Source: Paraburkholderia dioscoreae (GTDB lineage Bacteria > Pseudomonadota > Gammaproteobacteria > Burkholderiales > Burkholderiaceae). Taken from it: a DNA stretch of 64,000 nucleotides. Of this stretch, positions 42,631 to 52,777 are shown piece by piece. The stretch is taken from positions 2,852,001 to 2,916,000 of the forward strand of contig NZ_LR699553.1 of the NCBI RefSeq assembly GCF_902459535.1, given 5' to 3'. The notes under the pieces are model-generated. The model did not search any database. It was not told the origin of the DNA and worked only from the letters and a program-made list of their open reading frames with translations. Each line of letters begins with the position of its first letter. The stretch's first letter is position 1. The position numbers and the translations under genes were made by a program.

Positions 42631-43404
42631 TTACACGCTCAGCCACGCAAACCCGTCGTCCTGCGAAGCCACCACCACGTCCGTGGGCGCCGTGCCCAGC
42701 ACACCGGCCATAGCCGCCTGCGCCAGTTCCGGCAGATTGTTCTGCTGGCTCAGATGCGCGGCGACTAGATGGCGCAATCGCGAACGGTCGAGCGAGGCCA
42801 GAATTTGAGCCGCCGCGTCGTTGTTCAGATGCCCGTGATTGCCGCCGATGCGCGCTTTCAGCGACTGCGGATAGCGGCTGCCCGCCAGCATCCGCACGTC
42901 GTGATTGCATTCGAGCACCAGCGCGTCGCAACCGCTCAGCATCGCGCTGATATGCGGCGTGGACGTACCGACATCCGTCAGCACACCGAGCCGGCTCGCG
43001 CCGTTTGAGAACACGTATTGCAGCGGCTCGCGGGCGTCGTGCGGCACGGTGTAAGGGAGAATGCTGAGGTCGCCGATCGCCACCGCTTCGTCGCCCCACA
43101 GCACCTGCAGGTCGATATCGGCTTTGTCGGCTCCCACCGCGCGGGCGGTCCCCCAGCTCATATACAACGGAATCGACCACTTGCGCGCCAGCGTCAGCGC
43201 ACTGCCAATGTGGTCGCTATGCTCATGCGTGATCAGAATCGCGTCGAGACCTTCGACGCTCGCGCCGAGCCGCGTCAGACGCCGCTCGACCTCCTTTGCC
43301 GAAAAGCCGCAGTCGAGCAGCACGCGCGTGGTGGTCGCGCCGCTTTGCGCTTCCACCAGCAGGGCATTGCCTTCACTGCCGCTGCCGAGACTCGCGAACC
43401 TCAC
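42631..43404 (-). CDS. MBL-fold metallohydrolase (YycJ/WalJ-like)
   Basis: A 257-residue beta-lactamase-fold hydrolase. The metal motif HEHSDH is at residues 60–65, followed by the PHDAREP loop, LTDVGTST and a later LECNHD. The order and the opening MRFASLGSGSEGN are those of YycJ/WalJ proteins, thought to be nucleases or phosphoesterases, though the substrate is not settled. It is seven bp downstream of bamC and probably shares its transcript. Confidence 0.93.
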   Translation of the reverse strand: MRFASLGSGSEGNALLVEAQSGATTTRVLLDCGFSAKEVERRLTRLGASVEGLDAILITHEHSDHIGSALTLARKWSIPLYMSWGTARAVGADKADIDLQVLWGDEAVAIGDLSILPYTVPHDAREPLQYVFSNGASRLGVLTDVGTSTPHISAMLSGCDALVLECNHDVRMLAGSRYPQSLKARIGGNHGHLNNDAAAQILASLDRSRLRHLVAAHLSQQNNLPELAQAAMAGVLGTAPTDVVVASQDDGFAWLSV

Positions 43405-43411
43405 GGGCCGC

Positions 43412-44551
43412 TTAGTTCAGTTGCGCGTGCAGCAGCGTCACGATGCGCTGCGCGTCGGACGAGTTGTCCACCTGCCCATTCGCGTCCAGCACGGCCACCT
43501 GCGTCACGGCGTCACCCTTCGAGCGCACGTTGACGAGGAATTCCTGACCCGGCTTTTTCGACGAATTGCCGCTGTAGAACAGCTTGCCGAGCAGCCCTTC
43601 TTTCTTCAGTTCCTGCATCGAGTCCGCGTAGCGCACGTAGTAGATGCCCTTCGCACGATCGCGGTTGTCGACGGTGAAGTTGGTGCGGTCGAGCGCGAGG
43701 CCCACGCGCAGCCATGCGCGATCGAACGACTCCTGCAGGTCGAGCGTGGATGCGCCCGCGCTCTGGTCGAGCGTGGTCGGTGCGGCCGCCGGACGCGCGT
43801 CGGTCAGCAGTTGCCTGGATTGCGTTTCGGTCAGGCCGAACTTCTGCATCAGCTTGGTGAGGAACAGCGCTTCGAGCGCCGGATCACGCGGACGCTCTTC
43901 CCAGCGCGACGATGTCTTGTCCTGCCCGGTCATCACTTCCTCCATTGCGCTGTGCGTGATGGAGATATCGGTCGTGCCGCCCGGCGCGCGCGAGACGAGC
44001 GTGCGGAAACTGTCACGCGTGCCCGACGAATACGCGAAGTCGATCACCTTGCCGACCGTGCGGCGGAACCAGTCGTCCGGGATATTGGCGCGGTTTTCGG
44101 CCCAGTCGGTCGTCATGATGCCGGTGGCCGGCGCGTCGGTCTTCAGCGCGAAGCCGTTTTCCTGCCAGAACTCCTGCAACTGCGGCCAGAGCTGTTCCGG
44201 CGAGCGGCCGTCGACCACGAGCCAGCGGCGATCGCCGTCACGTTCGATATGCATGCCGAGCGGATCCTGCGCGTTCGGCTGGCCTTCGGTCGAATTGCCG
44301 GCGGCCGTCACCGCGCGCTTCTGAGCGCCGCCCAGCGCCAGATTGGCGGGCGGTGCGACGTAGCGCTGATCGGTCGGCGTAGTGCTCAGATCGCCCGGAA
44401 CGGCGAGCGGCGGCGCACTGCCCGCGCCCTTGTAGTTGACGCGGTCGGAAGCAAACCAGTCGTTCAGCGTGTCACAGCCGGCGAGCGTCGTAAGGGCAAG
44501 CGCCAGCGCCGCCATGCGGGTTGCGTGGAGGGAAAGTGCGGAACGTTTCAT
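43412..44551 (-). CDS. bamC: Outer-membrane assembly lipoprotein BamC
   Basis: A 379-residue lipoprotein of the BAM complex. The signal sequence ends LTTLAGC with the lipidated Cys26. Then comes the unstructured segment with VPGDLSTTPTDQRYVAPP, which is conserved because it lies against BamD, and two helix-grip domains. It lies 133 bp downstream of dapA, the classic dapA–nlpB order. Confidence 0.94.
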   Translation of the reverse strand: MKRSALSLHATRMAALALALTTLAGCDTLNDWFASDRVNYKGAGSAPPLAVPGDLSTTPTDQRYVAPPANLALGGAQKRAVTAAGNSTEGQPNAQDPLGMHIERDGDRRWLVVDGRSPEQLWPQLQEFWQENGFALKTDAPATGIMTTDWAENRANIPDDWFRRTVGKVIDFAYSSGTRDSFRTLVSRAPGGTTDISITHSAMEEVMTGQDKTSSRWEERPRDPALEALFLTKLMQKFGLTETQSRQLLTDARPAAAPTTLDQSAGASTLDLQESFDRAWLRVGLALDRTNFTVDNRDRAKGIYYVRYADSMQELKKEGLLGKLFYSGNSSKKPGQEFLVNVRSKGDAVTQVAVLDANGQVDNSSDAQRIVTLLHAQLN

Positions 44552-44684
44552 GAGGTCCTTCGTGATGCTGGAACGCGGTGCCTTGGTTCTGTGTGCCGGG
44601 AACGCGGGCTGGATCGACGTCGGTTAAGGGAGTGCCGGTGGCAGGCTTTCGTTAGCGCTACGGGTTGCCGCGGACGCTATCCGC

Positions 44685-45611
<927 letters not shown>

Positions 45612-45654
45612 GAAACGCCATGAATTTGATCAGGTAAACCGCGATTGTAGCGGA

Positions 45655-46266
45655 TTAGCCAGCCAACTCGTAACAAGGCGGGGGTGCCGCCTGCGCGGGG
45701 TCGTCTGAGCGCTCCGCCTCCAGAATTGCGCAGATCCGCTGGACGTAAGCCGGGCGCGGCTGCGCAAGAAAACCATCTTGAAATGCGACTACCCGGAGTT
45801 TGCCGCGCACGCGCTCGAGAAGCTCGCCGGGCGCCAGCAAAAACGCCGGATTGGAAGGTTTGCCGACTCTTTCGTTTCCTTGCGCGAAGGTCTCGTAGAC
45901 CAGCACGCCGCCCGGAGCGAGCGCGTGCAGGAGCTGCGCGAAGAGCGGCCGGTGCAGGTAATTCGTCACCACGACGGCGGCGAATTTCGCCTCGGCGGGC
46001 AACGGCCAGCCGGCACCTTCGAGATCGGCTTCGAGCGGCGTGACGAGCGGCTCTCCGCGCAGGGTAGCGAGCGCCGCCGCATCCCGGTCGATGGCCGTCA
46101 CCGGATGCCCCAGCGCCGCAAAGAACCGCGCATGCCGCCCCGCCCCGCACGCGACGTCGAGCACCGCGCCGCCCGCCGCGACCAGATGCGCCCAATCGCG
46201 CACCCAGGGCGACGGTTCGCCCAATCCATGCAGGGCGGCAGCGGGCGTGTTCATCGGAGTGCTCAT
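45655..46266 (-). CDS. Class I SAM-dependent methyltransferase
   Basis: A 203-residue methyltransferase starting MSTPMNTPAA at 46266, 25 bp after the trpS stop. The SAM-binding motif I, VLDVACGAGRHA, is at residues 35–46. The acidic residue of motif II is in VTAIDRD, and VVVTNYLHRPLF is the motif IV region. The substrate is unknown; small members of this group include thiopurine- and tellurite-type enzymes. It lies between trpS and dapA in a same-strand array. Confidence 0.9.
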   Translation of the reverse strand: MSTPMNTPAAALHGLGEPSPWVRDWAHLVAAGGAVLDVACGAGRHARFFAALGHPVTAIDRDAAALATLRGEPLVTPLEADLEGAGWPLPAEAKFAAVVVTNYLHRPLFAQLLHALAPGGVLVYETFAQGNERVGKPSNPAFLLAPGELLERVRGKLRVVAFQDGFLAQPRPAYVQRICAILEAERSDDPAQAAPPPCYELAG

Positions 46267-46291
46267 ACCTTGGCGCGGCTCGTCGGTTGCG

Positions 46292-47494
46292 TCAGTTGTA
46301 CGAGAGGCCCATCGCTTCGCGGACGTCGCGCATCGTTTCCGAAGCAAATTTGCGGGCCTTGTCACAGCCGTCGGCGACGATCGCGCGCAACAGCGATGGG
46401 TCGTCCATGTACTTCTGCGCGCGCTCGAGCATGGGCTGCTGCTCGCGCAGAATGCCTTCGATCACCGGCTGCTTGCACTCCAGGCAACCAATGCCGGCTG
46501 TCCGGCAGCCTTTCTGCACCCAGTCGTGGGTGGCTTCGTCCGTATAGACCTGATGGAGCTGCCACACAGGGCACTTGTCGGGGTCGCCCGGATCGGTGCG
46601 GCGCACGCGGGCCGGATCGGTCGGCATGGTGCGGACTTTCTTCGTGATGGTTTCCGCGTCTTCGCGCAAGCCGATCGTGTTGCCGTACGACTTCGACATT
46701 TTCTGCCCGTCGAGACCCGGCATGCGCGACGCCTCGGTCAGCATGGCTTGCGGCTCGACCAGAATGATCTTGCGCGAACCTTCGAGGTAGCCGAACAGGC
46801 GCTCGCGGTCGTTCATCGACAGACTCTGCGATTCCTGCAACATGGCGCGCGCCTGTTCGAGCGCTTCGTCGTCGCCTTCCTGCTGGTAGGCGTTGCGCAG
46901 TTCGTGATAGAGCTTGGAGCGCTTGCCGCCGAGCTTCTTCGCCGCCTCGTTGGCCTTCTCCTCGAAGCCTGGTTCGCGGCCGTACAGGTAGTTGAAACGG
47001 CGCGCGATTTCACGCGTCATTTCGACGTGCGGCACCTGGTCTTCACCAACCGGCACGAGCGAGCCGCGATACAGCAGAATGTCCGCCGCCATCAGCACCG
47101 GATAGCCGAGAAAGCCGTAAGTGGACAGATCCTTGTCCTTCAGCTTCTCCTGCTGCTCCTTGTAGGTCGGCACGCGTTCGAGCCAGCCGAGCGGCGTGCT
47201 CATGCCAAGCAACAGCGCCAGTTCGGCGTGCTCGGGTACCTTGCTCTGGATGAACAGCGTGGCCTGCGCCGGATCGATGCCGGAGGCAAGCCAGTCGGTC
47301 AGCACGTCCCAGACGTTCTTTTCGATCACTTCGGGCGTTTCGTAGTGCGTGGTCAGCGCGTGCCAGTCGACCACGCAGAAGAAACACGGGTATTCGGACT
47401 GCAACCGCACCCAGTTTTTCAGCACGCCGTGATAATGGCCGAGGTGCAACGACCCGGTGGGCCGCATGCCGGAGAAGATACGGTCTGGGAACAT
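46292..47494 (-). CDS. trpS: Tryptophanyl-tRNA synthetase with four-cysteine cluster
   Basis: A 400-residue class I synthetase. The HIGH-like motif is GSLHLGHYHG and the KMSKS loop is GQKMSKSYGN. Near the end, Cys308, Cys330, Cys337 and Cys340 form C-x21-C-x6-C-x2-C, close to the 4Fe-4S site described in the Thermotoga enzyme; here the cluster is inferred from spacing. ATG 47494 is the right start, because the frame continues upstream only into the neighbouring protease gene. It lies six bp after that protease gene. Confidence 0.96.
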   Translation of the reverse strand: MFPDRIFSGMRPTGSLHLGHYHGVLKNWVRLQSEYPCFFCVVDWHALTTHYETPEVIEKNVWDVLTDWLASGIDPAQATLFIQSKVPEHAELALLLGMSTPLGWLERVPTYKEQQEKLKDKDLSTYGFLGYPVLMAADILLYRGSLVPVGEDQVPHVEMTREIARRFNYLYGREPGFEEKANEAAKKLGGKRSKLYHELRNAYQQEGDDEALEQARAMLQESQSLSMNDRERLFGYLEGSRKIILVEPQAMLTEASRMPGLDGQKMSKSYGNTIGLREDAETITKKVRTMPTDPARVRRTDPGDPDKCPVWQLHQVYTDEATHDWVQKGCRTAGIGCLECKQPVIEGILREQQPMLERAQKYMDDPSLLRAIVADGCDKARKFASETMRDVREAMGLSYN

Positions 47495-47499
47495 GATAT

Positions 47500-48162
47500 T
47501 TAGAAAAGCGAAACAAGGGGAGTCAGAATGGCGGTGATCGCGCTGTACCCGATCGTGACGAGCGGGTTCAACCAGTAACGCGTCAGCGTGCCCGTCATGA
47601 CCAGTGCCATCACGATGAAAAAGCCGTACGGTTCGAGGCGCGACAGCGTGATGGATTGGCGCGGCGGCAGCAGCGCCATCAGCACACGGCCGCCGTCGAG
47701 CGGCGGCAGCGGAAACAGGTTGAGCACGCCGAGCACGAGGTTCACGCCCACGCCCGCTCCCGCCATGCGCGTGAAGAAGGGCTCGTCGACATTCAACACC
47801 GCCAGCGCGACCCCGAACAGGCCCCAGATCAGAGCCTGCACGAAGTTGCAGGCCGGCCCCGCCGCCGCGACCCACAGGCTGCCCCAGCGCGGATTGCGCA
47901 GGTTACCGAAGGCGACCGGCACCGGCTTGGCGTAACCGAACATGAACGCGCCGCTGGTGGCGAAGTACAACAGCAAGGGAATTGCAATCGTGCCGAGCGG
48001 ATCGATGTGCCGCATCGGATTGACGGAGACGCGGCCGAGCACGTAGGCGGTATTGTCGCCGAGCCAGCGCGCGACGTAGCCATGCGCGGCTTCGTGCAGC
48101 GTGATGGCGAAAATCACGGGCAACGCATATACCGCAATGGTCTGTATCAGGGAAGAATCCAT
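47500..48162 (-). CDS. Site-2-type zinc metalloprotease, M50 family
   Basis: A 220-residue multi-span membrane protease. The zinc motif HEAAHG begins at residue 23 in the first span, and the third zinc ligand lies in FPLPPLDGGR. The short form without PDZ or CBS domains is common next to trpS in beta-proteobacteria. The substrate is unknown. It lies 47 bp downstream of the YciO-like gene and six bp before trpS. Confidence 0.93.
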   Translation of the reverse strand: MDSSLIQTIAVYALPVIFAITLHEAAHGYVARWLGDNTAYVLGRVSVNPMRHIDPLGTIAIPLLLYFATSGAFMFGYAKPVPVAFGNLRNPRWGSLWVAAAGPACNFVQALIWGLFGVALAVLNVDEPFFTRMAGAGVGVNLVLGVLNLFPLPPLDGGRVLMALLPPRQSITLSRLEPYGFFIVMALVMTGTLTRYWLNPLVTIGYSAITAILTPLVSLF

Positions 48163-48209
48163 AACTCGTTATTGTAACAACGCGATTGCGTGCGTCTGTC
48201 CGCTTTCAC

Positions 48210-48845
48210 TCATGCCGTCTCTGCAAGGCCGAACGGCGCGAGAGAACCGCGCCCTGCCCGCACCAGCACCGGTTCGGCACCGGTCAGATCGATCACCGTG
48301 GAAGGCTCGCACACGCAAGGGCCGCCGTCGATCACCAGATCCAGTTGCTTTTCCAGGCGCGCCCGGATTTCTTCCGGGTCGTTCAGCGGCTGGGTTTCGC
48401 CCGGCATGATCAGCGTCGAGCCGAGCAACGGCTGGCCGAGTTCCTCGAGAATCGCCAGCGTGATCGCGTGGTCCGGCACGCGCAGGCCGATGGTCTTGCG
48501 CGACGGATGCGAGAGGCGCCGCGGCACCTCCTTGGTAGCCTGCAACACGAATACGTACGGGCCGGGCGTCACCGATTTGATCAGCCGGTACTGCCGGTTG
48601 TCCACCATCGCGAAGTTCGAGAGCTCCGACAGATCGCGCACCAGCAAGGACAGCAGTTGCTTCTCGTCGAGTCCGCGAATGCGCCGCAGACGCTCGACCG
48701 CTTCCTTGTCGTCCAGATGGCAGGCGAGCGCGTAGCTGGAATCCGTCGGCAGCGCGACCACGCCGCCATCTTTGATGATCTGCACGGCCTGCTTGACGAG
48801 GCGCGGCTGTGGGTTATCGGGATGAAGCCGGAAGTATTGGGACAT
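48210..48845 (-). CDS. YciO/Sua5-family protein
   Basis: A 211-residue protein of the Sua5/YrdC/YciO fold, which binds RNA and ATP-like ligands. GGVVALPTDSSYALAC near residue 28 and the KSVTPGPYVFVLQATKEVPRR segment are characteristic of the YciO branch rather than the threonylcarbamoyl-AMP synthase TsaC. The exact reaction of YciO is not firmly known. It follows the PHP phosphatase gene on the same strand, as yciO and yciV do in Escherichia coli. Confidence 0.92.
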   Translation of the reverse strand: MSQYFRLHPDNPQPRLVKQAVQIIKDGGVVALPTDSSYALACHLDDKEAVERLRRIRGLDEKQLLSLLVRDLSELSNFAMVDNRQYRLIKSVTPGPYVFVLQATKEVPRRLSHPSRKTIGLRVPDHAITLAILEELGQPLLGSTLIMPGETQPLNDPEEIRARLEKQLDLVIDGGPCVCEPSTVIDLTGAEPVLVRAGRGSLAPFGLAETA

Positions 48846-48974
48846 GGCGACTAACGTTGGCTGACGGATGAACAGCGGATGAACGGCAATGGAGTTCTGG
48901 CCGAAGACCGGCCGGAAGCACGCGCCGCGCCCAACCGGCGGTCGCGCCGGACGTGCCGCCCCGGCACGGCGCGG

Positions 48975-49805
48975 TCACAGCCAGCGTTCCCAGACGGGCT
49001 TCAGATCGGCGGGCAGCGGCGGCAGCGTGCCGAGGTCGACGCGGCCTTCGCCGGCTGCGTGGAAGTCGGACCCGCGCGACGCCTCGAAGCCGAAACGGCG
49101 CGCGACATCCGCGTATTCGCGATACTGGTCGGGCGTATGGCTGCCTGTCACCACTTCGATCGCCTTGCCGCCGAGATCGATGAATTCGGCGAAAAACGCG
49201 TCGAATTCGACCGGCGAGTACGCATACCGGCCCGGATGCGCAATCACGGCTTCGCCGCCTGCGGCCTGGATCCAGCCGACCGCATCGGCCAGTTTGGCCC
49301 AGCGGTGCGGCACGTAACCGGGTTTGCCGTCGCCGAGATAGCGGGTGAACACGTCCTGCGTGGAACTGGCGTAGCCGCTTTCCACCATGAAACGGGCGAA
49401 ATGCGTACGCGAAATCATGTCCGGGTTCGACACGTATCTGAGCGCGCCCTGATAGGCGTCGGGTATGCCGAGCGTGGCCAACTGCTCGCCGATCGCCTCC
49501 GCGCGCGCGGCGCGGCCGTTGCGCGTGCGCGCGAGCCCGTCGATCAGGACGGAACTGGTCGGATCGATGCCCAATCCGACGATGTGCACCGTGCGCGAAG
49601 CCCATGTCACCGAAATTTCGACGCCGCTCAGATAAGCCATGCCGAGCGCTTCGGCAGTGCTTTTCGCTTCGCGCTGACCGCCCAGTTCGTCATGATCGGT
49701 GAGCGCCCACAGCGTCACGCCGCCCGCGTGCGCGCGGCGCGCGACATCGGCCGGCGCGAACTGGCCGTCGGAAACGGTGGAGTGACAGTGGAGGTCGGCG
49801 TTCAT
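48975..49805 (-). CDS. PHP-domain 3',5'-nucleoside bisphosphate phosphatase (YciV/RNase AM-like)
   Basis: A 276-residue PHP metal-dependent phosphoesterase. The metal motif DLHCHSTVSDG is at residues 4–14, with His6 and His8, then ALTDHDE and GVEISV. The YciV group removes the 3' phosphate of pAp-type nucleotides and trims RNA 5' ends. ATG 49805 is chosen because it begins the family motif directly. The 129 bp between it and the YciO-like gene hold nothing. Confidence 0.93.
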   Translation of the reverse strand: MNADLHCHSTVSDGQFAPADVARRAHAGGVTLWALTDHDELGGQREAKSTAEALGMAYLSGVEISVTWASRTVHIVGLGIDPTSSVLIDGLARTRNGRAARAEAIGEQLATLGIPDAYQGALRYVSNPDMISRTHFARFMVESGYASSTQDVFTRYLGDGKPGYVPHRWAKLADAVGWIQAAGGEAVIAHPGRYAYSPVEFDAFFAEFIDLGGKAIEVVTGSHTPDQYREYADVARRFGFEASRGSDFHAAGEGRVDLGTLPPLPADLKPVWERWL

Positions 49806-49939
49806 CGTTGTCTTGAAAAGGATCAGCACTCATTTTACTGCAACGCAGTAAGTGAACGCAGAGCTATCTCGCGCAACCGCCGCCCCGAAGGAAATCCCGT
49901 TGGCGGTTCGCGGGAAACCCTGGAAACGATTTTAAAGCG

Positions 49940-50824
49940 CTATGCGCAAAACCCCTCGATCAGCGCGGCCACCTGCTCCGGCTGGTCGTGGTGCACCATG
50001 TGCCCCGCTTCGTCGATGATCTTCTCGCGCCAGTTCGGGAACGCCTGAAAGCGCGCCTTGAATTCGTCGAGCGGGATCTCGCCGGCGATCTGCGCGAGCG
50101 TCGGCGAGTTGGCGGCTTCAACGTGCAGCACCTTCGCGCTCACCTTGCGCCACGTCGCCATCACTTCGTCGAGGCGGTACAGCGCGGGGCCGCGCAGTTT
50201 GTGCGCGGGATCGGCGAGCAGCATGAAGCGCCCTTCACCGTCCGGCTTCGACCAGTGCTGCGCGAGGAACTGCGCGCGCTGCGGATCGAGGCGCGGATTG
50301 GTTTTGACAAGGCGCGCGGCGACGTCGTCGAGCGACGCGTAGCGCTTCAGTTGCGGCGGATCGCGCAATTCGTCCAGCCAGTTGCGCAGGCGTTTGGGCG
50401 CCTGCGCCGGGTGCGACGGCGCGAGACCGAAGCCTTCGAGGTCGACTACGCGCCGCACCCGCTCCGGCCGCACGCCTGCATATACGCAGGCGATATTCGC
50501 GCCCATGCTGTGGCCGACCAGATTCACTTCGCCGGCCGGCGCATAGTGGTCGAGCAAGGCGTCGAGATCGGCCAGATAGTCCTGAATCCAGTAATTGCCG
50601 CCGCCGCGCTCAGCCACTGGCCAGTCCGACAGGCCGAAACCGCGCATGTCCGGCGCCAGCACCTGCCAGTCACCGCCCAGCGCGTCGACGACGAACTGGA
50701 ACGAGGCCGCCACGTCCATCCAGCCATGCAACATGAATAGCATCGGCGCGTCCGGGTTGCCCCAACGCCGCACATGCAGACGGATGTCGCGCACGGCGAC
50801 GAATTCAGAGCGGGAAGTGTTCAT
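49940..50824 (-). CDS. Alpha/beta-hydrolase
   Basis: A 294-residue hydrolase with the canonical fold. The oxyanion strand is LHGWMD, the nucleophile is Ser106 in GHSMGAN, and the catalytic histidine is in AGHMVHHDQPEQV. The likely acid residue lies in the region before LDEFKARFQ. The substrate cannot be predicted. ATG 50824 is preferred; the frame opens at 50839. It is transcribed with the downstream PHP gene direction but 134 bp separate them. Confidence 0.9.
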   Translation of the reverse strand: MNTSRSEFVAVRDIRLHVRRWGNPDAPMLFMLHGWMDVAASFQFVVDALGGDWQVLAPDMRGFGLSDWPVAERGGGNYWIQDYLADLDALLDHYAPAGEVNLVGHSMGANIACVYAGVRPERVRRVVDLEGFGLAPSHPAQAPKRLRNWLDELRDPPQLKRYASLDDVAARLVKTNPRLDPQRAQFLAQHWSKPDGEGRFMLLADPAHKLRGPALYRLDEVMATWRKVSAKVLHVEAANSPTLAQIAGEIPLDEFKARFQAFPNWREKIIDEAGHMVHHDQPEQVAALIEGFCA

Positions 50825-50908
50825 GAACGGCGCGTCCAAAAAAAGAATGGTCGTTCGATTATAACGAGATAGCCGGCCGATGCACGGCGCCGGATTGCGA
50901 AGGAAACC

Positions 50909-51820
50909 TCAACCGGCGGCGGCCGGCGGCGCGGGTTCCGGCGCGTCGAGGCCCGCCAATGCTGCCAACTCGGCCAGTTCCGCCTCGTCGAAACCGGCAT
51001 CGCGGCGCGCCTCGAAATTGAACGGACCACGTAATTTCGGTGCGTGATACTGGTCGGCGAGGCGCGTGTAAGTCTCGTGAGGGTCGAGCCCGCTGCCATC
51101 GCACAGGTAACGGAACCAGCGGTTGCCGATCAGCACGTGGCCGATTTCATCGCGCAGGATCACGTCGAGAATGGCTGCTGACGCCTGATCGCCCGCCTGC
51201 AGCAGGCGCGCGCGGATCGGCGGCGACGCGTCGAGGCCGCGTGCTTCGAGCGTGCGAGGCACCAGCGCCATGCGCGCCAGCACGTCGCCGCGGGTGCGCT
51301 CGCACATGTCCCACAGGCCGTCGTGGGCTGGAAAGTCGCCGTAGACGTGGCCGTACTCCGCAAGGCGCGCGGCCAGCAGCGAGAAGTGATACGCCTCTTC
51401 GGCGGCGACTTTGAGCCAGTCGGCGTAGAACGCGGCGGGCATGCCGGCGAAGCGCCAGACGGCGTCGAGCGCGAGATTGATGGCGTTGAATTCGATGTGC
51501 GCGAGCGCGTGCAGCAGAACCGCGCGCCCTTGCGGCGATTGCATGCTGCGCCGCTTCAGATGGCGCGGATCGACCAGTTCCGGCCGCGCCGGACGGCCCG
51601 GCAGTCCGGCCGGTTCGTCGAACGCGAGGTCCGCGGCGCATGCCATGCTGCCTTCGAGCACCGCGGCATAGAGCGCGCGGGCCGCGGCGGCCTTGGCGAT
51701 CGGGTCGGCTTCGCGCAGTGCGGCGAGCGCCGCGGCGCGCGCGCAATGGGCGCTCCGCCCGGCATCGGCGACAGATGAATCGGGCGACGCGGACAACGCG
51801 GACGGAGCGGCAGAGATCAT
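50909..51820 (-). CDS. DUF455 ferritin-like protein
   Basis: A protein of 303 residues if started at ATG 51820; the frame runs on to 51904. Ferritin-like iron motifs occur in order as HIEFNAINL, AEEAYHFSLL and RDEIGHVLIGN, a spread typical of DUF455 proteins. Members are predicted di-iron proteins with no proven reaction. An alanine-rich start and an alanine/proline tail flank the core. It is divergent from the gamma-carbonic-anhydrase gene across a region with a tandem repeat. Confidence 0.9.
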   Translation of the reverse strand: MISAAPSALSASPDSSVADAGRSAHCARAAALAALREADPIAKAAAARALYAAVLEGSMACAADLAFDEPAGLPGRPARPELVDPRHLKRRSMQSPQGRAVLLHALAHIEFNAINLALDAVWRFAGMPAAFYADWLKVAAEEAYHFSLLAARLAEYGHVYGDFPAHDGLWDMCERTRGDVLARMALVPRTLEARGLDASPPIRARLLQAGDQASAAILDVILRDEIGHVLIGNRWFRYLCDGSGLDPHETYTRLADQYHAPKLRGPFNFEARRDAGFDEAELAELAALAGLDAPEPAPPAAAG

Positions 51821-51931
51821 GACGAGCGGATCGACAAAGGAAACAGCAACGGAAGCCCGAAGCGCGGAGGCTGACGAAACGGCGGAGCGAGCGGCGACCG
51901 CCAAGTCAACACGCTGCCGTCAAAGCAGCCG

Positions 51932-51961
51932 TCGCGATAAATCGCGATAAATCGCGATAAA
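51932..51961. repeat. Three perfect 10-bp tandem repeats
   Basis: TCGCGATAAA occurs three times in a row (51932, 51942, 51952), each copy holding the palindrome TCGCGA. The array lies in the divergent region between the DUF455 gene and the gamma-carbonic-anhydrase gene. About one helical turn per copy suggests a protein-binding array, though a chance microsatellite is possible. Confidence 0.85.
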
Positions 51962-52188
51962 CCTACGCAGACCGTGGCCCGAGCAGCGAAGCGGCGAATG
52001 CCCGTGCGGCTCCGGCAAGCGGGGCCGGCAGCGGCTCAAGCACACAACCGTTTACAATACCCGATTCGACGACCATTCAGCGCGCCCGGTGCGCCGGAGC
52101 GGCGCAGCCGCCCGGGGCGCAAGACCTGTCGGGCGGGTCTGCCGCCCTATCCCGCCACGTGCGTAGCGACCGATCAAAAGGAGACACT

Positions 52189-52713
52189 GTGACCATTTAC
52201 AAGCTTGGCGATGCCGCCCCGACCATCCATGAAAGCGTGTTCGTCGCGGATTCAGCGAGCATCATCGGCAACGTGACGCTCGGGGAGAACGCCAGCGTGT
52301 GGTTCAGCGCGACGATTCGCGGCGACAACGAGCCCATCACCATCGGCACGGGCAGCAACGTGCAGGAAAACGCCGTGCTGCACACCGACCCCGGTTTTCC
52401 GCTGACGGTCGAGCCGAACGTGACGATCGGCCACCAGGTCATGCTGCATGGCTGCACGATCAAGGAAGGCTCTCTGATCGGAATTCAGGCCGTGGTCTTG
52501 AATGGCGCGGTGATCGGCCGCAACTGTCTGGTCGGAGCGGGCGCCATCGTCACCGAAGGCAAAGTGTTTCCCGACAATTCGCTGATTCTCGGCGCGCCCG
52601 CCAAAGTGGTGCGCGAACTGACCGAAACAGACATCGCCAACATGCAGCGCGGCGCGGCAACCTATGCCGAGCGCCGCGAATATTACAAGGCGCAGCTCGT
52701 GCGTATCGGCTAA
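52189..52713 (+). CDS. Gamma-class carbonic-anhydrase-like hexapeptide protein
   Basis: A 174-residue left-handed beta-helix protein. GTG 52189 is the start: AAAAGGAG ends six bases before it and the family N-terminus TIYKLGDAAP follows. Zinc ligands are His65 in AVLHTD and His82 and His87 in GHQVMLHGC. These match gamma-carbonic anhydrase/YrdA-like proteins, some of which have weak or no anhydrase activity. Hexapeptide repeats (IGNVTLG, VVLNGAVIGRNC) are regular. It is followed 64 bp later by hslO. Confidence 0.93.
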   Translation: MTIYKLGDAAPTIHESVFVADSASIIGNVTLGENASVWFSATIRGDNEPITIGTGSNVQENAVLHTDPGFPLTVEPNVTIGHQVMLHGCTIKEGSLIGIQAVVLNGAVIGRNCLVGAGAIVTEGKVFPDNSLILGAPAKVVRELTETDIANMQRGAATYAERREYYKAQLVRIG

Positions 52714-52777
52714 CCAGCCGGAGCGCGCAGCGCGCACGGCGCGGCATCACGCTGCGTCATTCGACCGAGGAAAAGTT

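Noticed and set aside
47495..47875. N-terminal extension of the trpS frame
   Set aside because: The extension lies inside the M50 protease gene in another frame, and trpS has its normal start at 47494.
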